A DNA stretch of 7,172 nt from Methanobacteriota archaeon (GTDB lineage: Archaea; Thermoplasmatota; Poseidoniia; Poseidoniales; Poseidoniaceae), in contig JAACDL010000069.1 in assembly GCA_009936765.1 (NCBI GenBank), forward strand, positions 1 to 7,172. Reading direction: 5' to 3'. The notes below the pieces were generated by a model, which ran no database searches, was not told the origin of the DNA, and worked only from the letters and a program-made list of their open reading frames with translations. Below are positions 5,377-7,172 of this stretch, one piece after another (position 1 is the first letter of the stretch; each line of letters starts with the position of its first letter). Both the position numbers and the translations under genes were made by a program.

Positions 5377-6509
5377 GGCTTTTCGCAATTTTTGTGGCAC
5401 TACTATTCTTGCCACTTGTAACTGCAATATCGGACCTTTCAATCTATTCTGAAGGGCACTATGAAAGCCAATCCGATGCTCCAATTCTAGTTGAATGGTT
5501 CCACGGAACTGGTGATGAGGAGCAATTAGAAGAATTAGTCAAAATGGATAGAGATGGAGAAATCACATTATTACACTGGAGAACCGGAGCTGATGAAGAA
5601 GATGGTGGCCTTCCTGAAGATGATGCTGAAGCCAGAATGATGTATCATGGATTCAACCAAACGCCATCTGTGGCTATTGACGGATATCCGGAGAATATTT
5701 CAGACATAGGATCGGAGGTTAGAACCAATGAAGTTGAAATTGAATGGAATATCGAATTAATTGGCTCAACAGAAGTTGAACTTCTCAACATTACTGCTAC
5801 TTGGACTAACCCTAAAGCGTTGAACGGGGCTACGCAGATGCACGTTTTCATAATTGAATCCGAGGCTATTGATTCCAAAGGAAGAGTAGTACACAATCTA
5901 GTGAGAGATTGGGCGCCTTCTTCGACATTCTTTTTCACTAACAATACTACTAATGCATGGAATGAGACAATCACAAGAGACCATTTAGATGGTGCAGGTA
6001 TTGACTTTGGTGACGCTAGCCACGCAAATGACTATGAAATGTTGTTAGTTATGATTGGAGGTTTTGAGAATGAAACATCTAATCGTGTGTTATCAATACA
6101 GAGGGCAAAAATGCCGACCTCCTGGCAATCTGTTGACAAAGGTGCATCATTGACTCCATTGTTGATGCTTATTGGACTAATGTTCTGCATTGGATTTGTC
6201 GTGATGGCTGAAAGGAAGCGCGAAATCGGATTACCGCGCTTAGAAGGCTCTTGGACATCAGAGAAAGGTGTTCTCGAATACCGGATAATAACCGGCTATT
6301 CTATCGATATTGGCGAACTAATGATGGGTGAAGGATGGAAGGCTAATGGCCGCATCAAGAAAGAAACTGTTGCCCCCAACCAGACTCACTCCGGGACATT
6401 AAGAGTTAGTGGAGAAGGAGAGTTTTCTCTGCAACTTTGTGTCAAAGTAGAGCAACTTGGAGATTGGATACTCGATCTAAACCTACCCGAACCTAGGACG
6501 AATGATTGA
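5373..6509 (+). CDS. Secreted, membrane-anchored thioredoxin-like protein lacking CXXC
   Basis: The 378-residue protein begins with a Sec signal peptide (residues 1-18, ending VTA). Residues about 36-106 read like a thioredoxin fold: a first strand APILVEWF, then HGTGDEE where a CXXC would be expected, a strand ITLLHW, and a cis-Pro-type loop QTPSVAIDG with Pro98. There is no Cys in this domain, so disulfide exchange is not possible there. Residues about 118-245 look like a beta-rich extracellular domain carrying several N-glycosylation sequons (NIS, NIT, NTT, NET, NET). One transmembrane helix at about 260-278 is followed by ERKRE, placing a roughly 100-residue C-terminal domain in the cytoplasm. 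The gene overlaps the methyltransferase by ATGA and has GGAGG 7 bases upstream. The role is unknown; a binding or scaffold function outside the cell is a guess. Confidence 0.8.
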   Translation: MRLFAIFVALLFLPLVTAISDLSIYSEGHYESQSDAPILVEWFHGTGDEEQLEELVKMDRDGEITLLHWRTGADEEDGGLPEDDAEARMMYHGFNQTPSVAIDGYPENISDIGSEVRTNEVEIEWNIELIGSTEVELLNITATWTNPKALNGATQMHVFIIESEAIDSKGRVVHNLVRDWAPSSTFFFTNNTTNAWNETITRDHLDGAGIDFGDASHANDYEMLLVMIGGFENETSNRVLSIQRAKMPTSWQSVDKGASLTPLLMLIGLMFCIGFVVMAERKREIGLPRLEGSWTSEKGVLEYRIITGYSIDIGELMMGEGWKANGRIKKETVAPNQTHSGTLRVSGEGEFSLQLCVKVEQLGDWILDLNLPEPRTND

Positions 6510-6535
6510 AAACTGTCTACCCTTCGTTCACAAAT

Positions 6536-6988
6536 ATGGTTCTAGATTCTACCGACCGTGCGATAGTTGAGGCCCTTTGTGAAGATGCCAGGCTTTCACA
6601 AAGACAGTTAGCACAGATTGTTGGTGTTGCTCAGGGAACCATCACTAACCGATTAAGAAAATTGGAAGACGAAGGAACGATTCGAGGTTATGCGCCTATC
6701 TTGAGTGCAGAATCGGTAGGCTGGAGCATGACTGTTATGGCAGGACTGTGTATTGAGAAAGGCAAAATCATGGATGTTCAGAAGAACATCTCTGCCGACT
6801 CAAGGGTATTCAGCGTATACGATGTTACAGGCGATTGGGATTCGATGGTACTGGCTCGAGTAAAAGACAGAGAAGACCTAGATAATCTGACTAAAACTGT
6901 ATTTACTCTCGATGGTATAACTCGATCTTACACTCATGTGGTGCTGAATACTGTGAAAGAATCAGGCGTTATGCTGCCCGAGGAATGA
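6536..6988 (+). CDS. Lrp/AsnC family transcriptional regulator
   Basis: A 150-residue protein of standard family length. Residues 3-50 are the winged/AsnC helix-turn-helix: LDSTDRAIVEAL, then LSQRQLAQIVGVAQGTITNR as the two HTH helices, then LRKLEDEGTIRGY leading into the linker. Residues about 62-140 are the RAM (regulation of amino acid metabolism) domain that forms dimers and octamers and binds small effectors; GDWD at 99-102 corresponds to the conserved GxxD turn. Such proteins control amino-acid and central metabolism in archaea, often autoregulating. The ATG at 6536 was chosen because MVLDSTDRAI is the usual family start; a TTG at 6506 would add ten unrelated residues. No Shine-Dalgarno precedes it, and an AT-rich TTGAAAA at 6506-6512 lies about 26 bases upstream, so the mRNA may be leaderless. 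The effector and targets cannot be told from sequence. Confidence 0.93.
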   Translation: MVLDSTDRAIVEALCEDARLSQRQLAQIVGVAQGTITNRLRKLEDEGTIRGYAPILSAESVGWSMTVMAGLCIEKGKIMDVQKNISADSRVFSVYDVTGDWDSMVLARVKDREDLDNLTKTVFTLDGITRSYTHVVLNTVKESGVMLPEE

Positions 6989-7172
6989 GGGTAAGTCCTC
7001 AACACACATTGTATCTGGCTTCATGGCTTTCGAAAGTGCCCTACGGCATTCGTCTGAAGGTTTAATGTCAAGACTACCCATGGAATCCATCAATCTTTTT
7101 TGTAACCTACCTCCCGTTCGGTCCCAATCCATTAGCACTATACAAGAACCATATTCTTCTGTGATGAAAACA
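6962..7172 (-). CDS. Toprim-domain protein (UPF0292-like), C-terminal part, 5' partial
   Basis: On the minus strand a frame is open from the window edge to a TGA at 6962-6964, giving 69 residues of a protein whose start lies beyond the window. The visible part contains a strand followed by a DxD motif (IVLMDWDRTGGRLQKRL) typical of the second acidic site of Toprim domains, and then RRALSKAMKPDTMCVEDLPSFL, which resembles the end of the small archaeal Toprim proteins grouped as UPF0292 (related to DnaG and RNase M5 Toprim domains). The glutamate motif of the first half is not in the window, so activity cannot be judged. The last 27 bases overlap the end of the Lrp gene tail to tail. Alternatives are another Toprim family, such as a DnaG-type primase fragment. 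Confidence 0.72.
   Translation of the reverse strand, partial: VFITEEYGSCIVLMDWDRTGGRLQKRLMDSMGSLDIKPSDECRRALSKAMKPDTMCVEDLPSFLGQHNA

Noticed and set aside
3975..5484. Shadow frames at 3975-4361 (-), 4422-4694 (-), 4955-5155 (+) and 5182-5484 (-)
   Set aside because: All lie within the methyltransferase gene (the last also in the start of the next gene) in other frames, with no domains.
5645..5974. Minus-strand frame of 109 codons
   Set aside because: It is antisense to the secreted protein, whose signal peptide, transmembrane helix and coupling to the upstream gene support the plus strand.

Overview
The window looks like archaeal chromosome, most probably a planktonic euryarchaeon of the Thermoplasmatota type (Marine Group II/Poseidoniales or a relative). 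The reasons are a Sec61-beta-type SecG, an Lrp/AsnC regulator with no visible Shine-Dalgarno, a eukaryote-like NSUN2/Trm4 RNA methyltransferase, a UPF0292-like Toprim protein, tightly packed genes and moderate GC. The taxon is inferred from gene content; no rRNA or other marker is present.

Layout. (1) 1-468 (+) is the catalytic half of a Xer-type tyrosine recombinase, cut by the window edge at its first catalytic Arg. (2) 463-1178 (-) holds a probable two-gene unit: a small basic protein made of a helix-hairpin-helix domain plus a histone H1-like Lys/Ala tail, followed by a 60-residue Cys-rich putative zinc protein that converges on the recombinase. (3) 1273-2223 (+) holds an unrecognised 240-residue soluble protein and the 60-residue SecG. 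(4) 2225-3611 (-) holds a polytopic membrane protein (about 10-11 helices) and a 134-residue unknown protein. (5) 3676-6509 (+) holds the NSUN2/Trm4-like methyltransferase, overlapping by 4 bp a secreted, membrane-anchored protein that looks like a thioredoxin fold without its CXXC. (6) 6536-6988 (+) is an Lrp/AsnC regulator. (7) 6962-7172 (-) is the C-terminal end of a Toprim protein that runs off the window and overlaps the regulator gene tail to tail.

No single pathway ties the genes together. Recurring themes are information processing (recombinase, chromatin-like protein, RNA methylation, Toprim, Lrp) and the cell envelope (SecG, polytopic protein, secreted protein). The points most worth a second look are the HhH/H1-like chromatin protein, the full eukaryotic architecture of the methyltransferase, and the CXXC-less thioredoxin-like protein translationally coupled to it. 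I saw no tRNA, rRNA, CRISPR array, insertion sequence or attachment site. No gene-free stretch exceeds about 75 bases.
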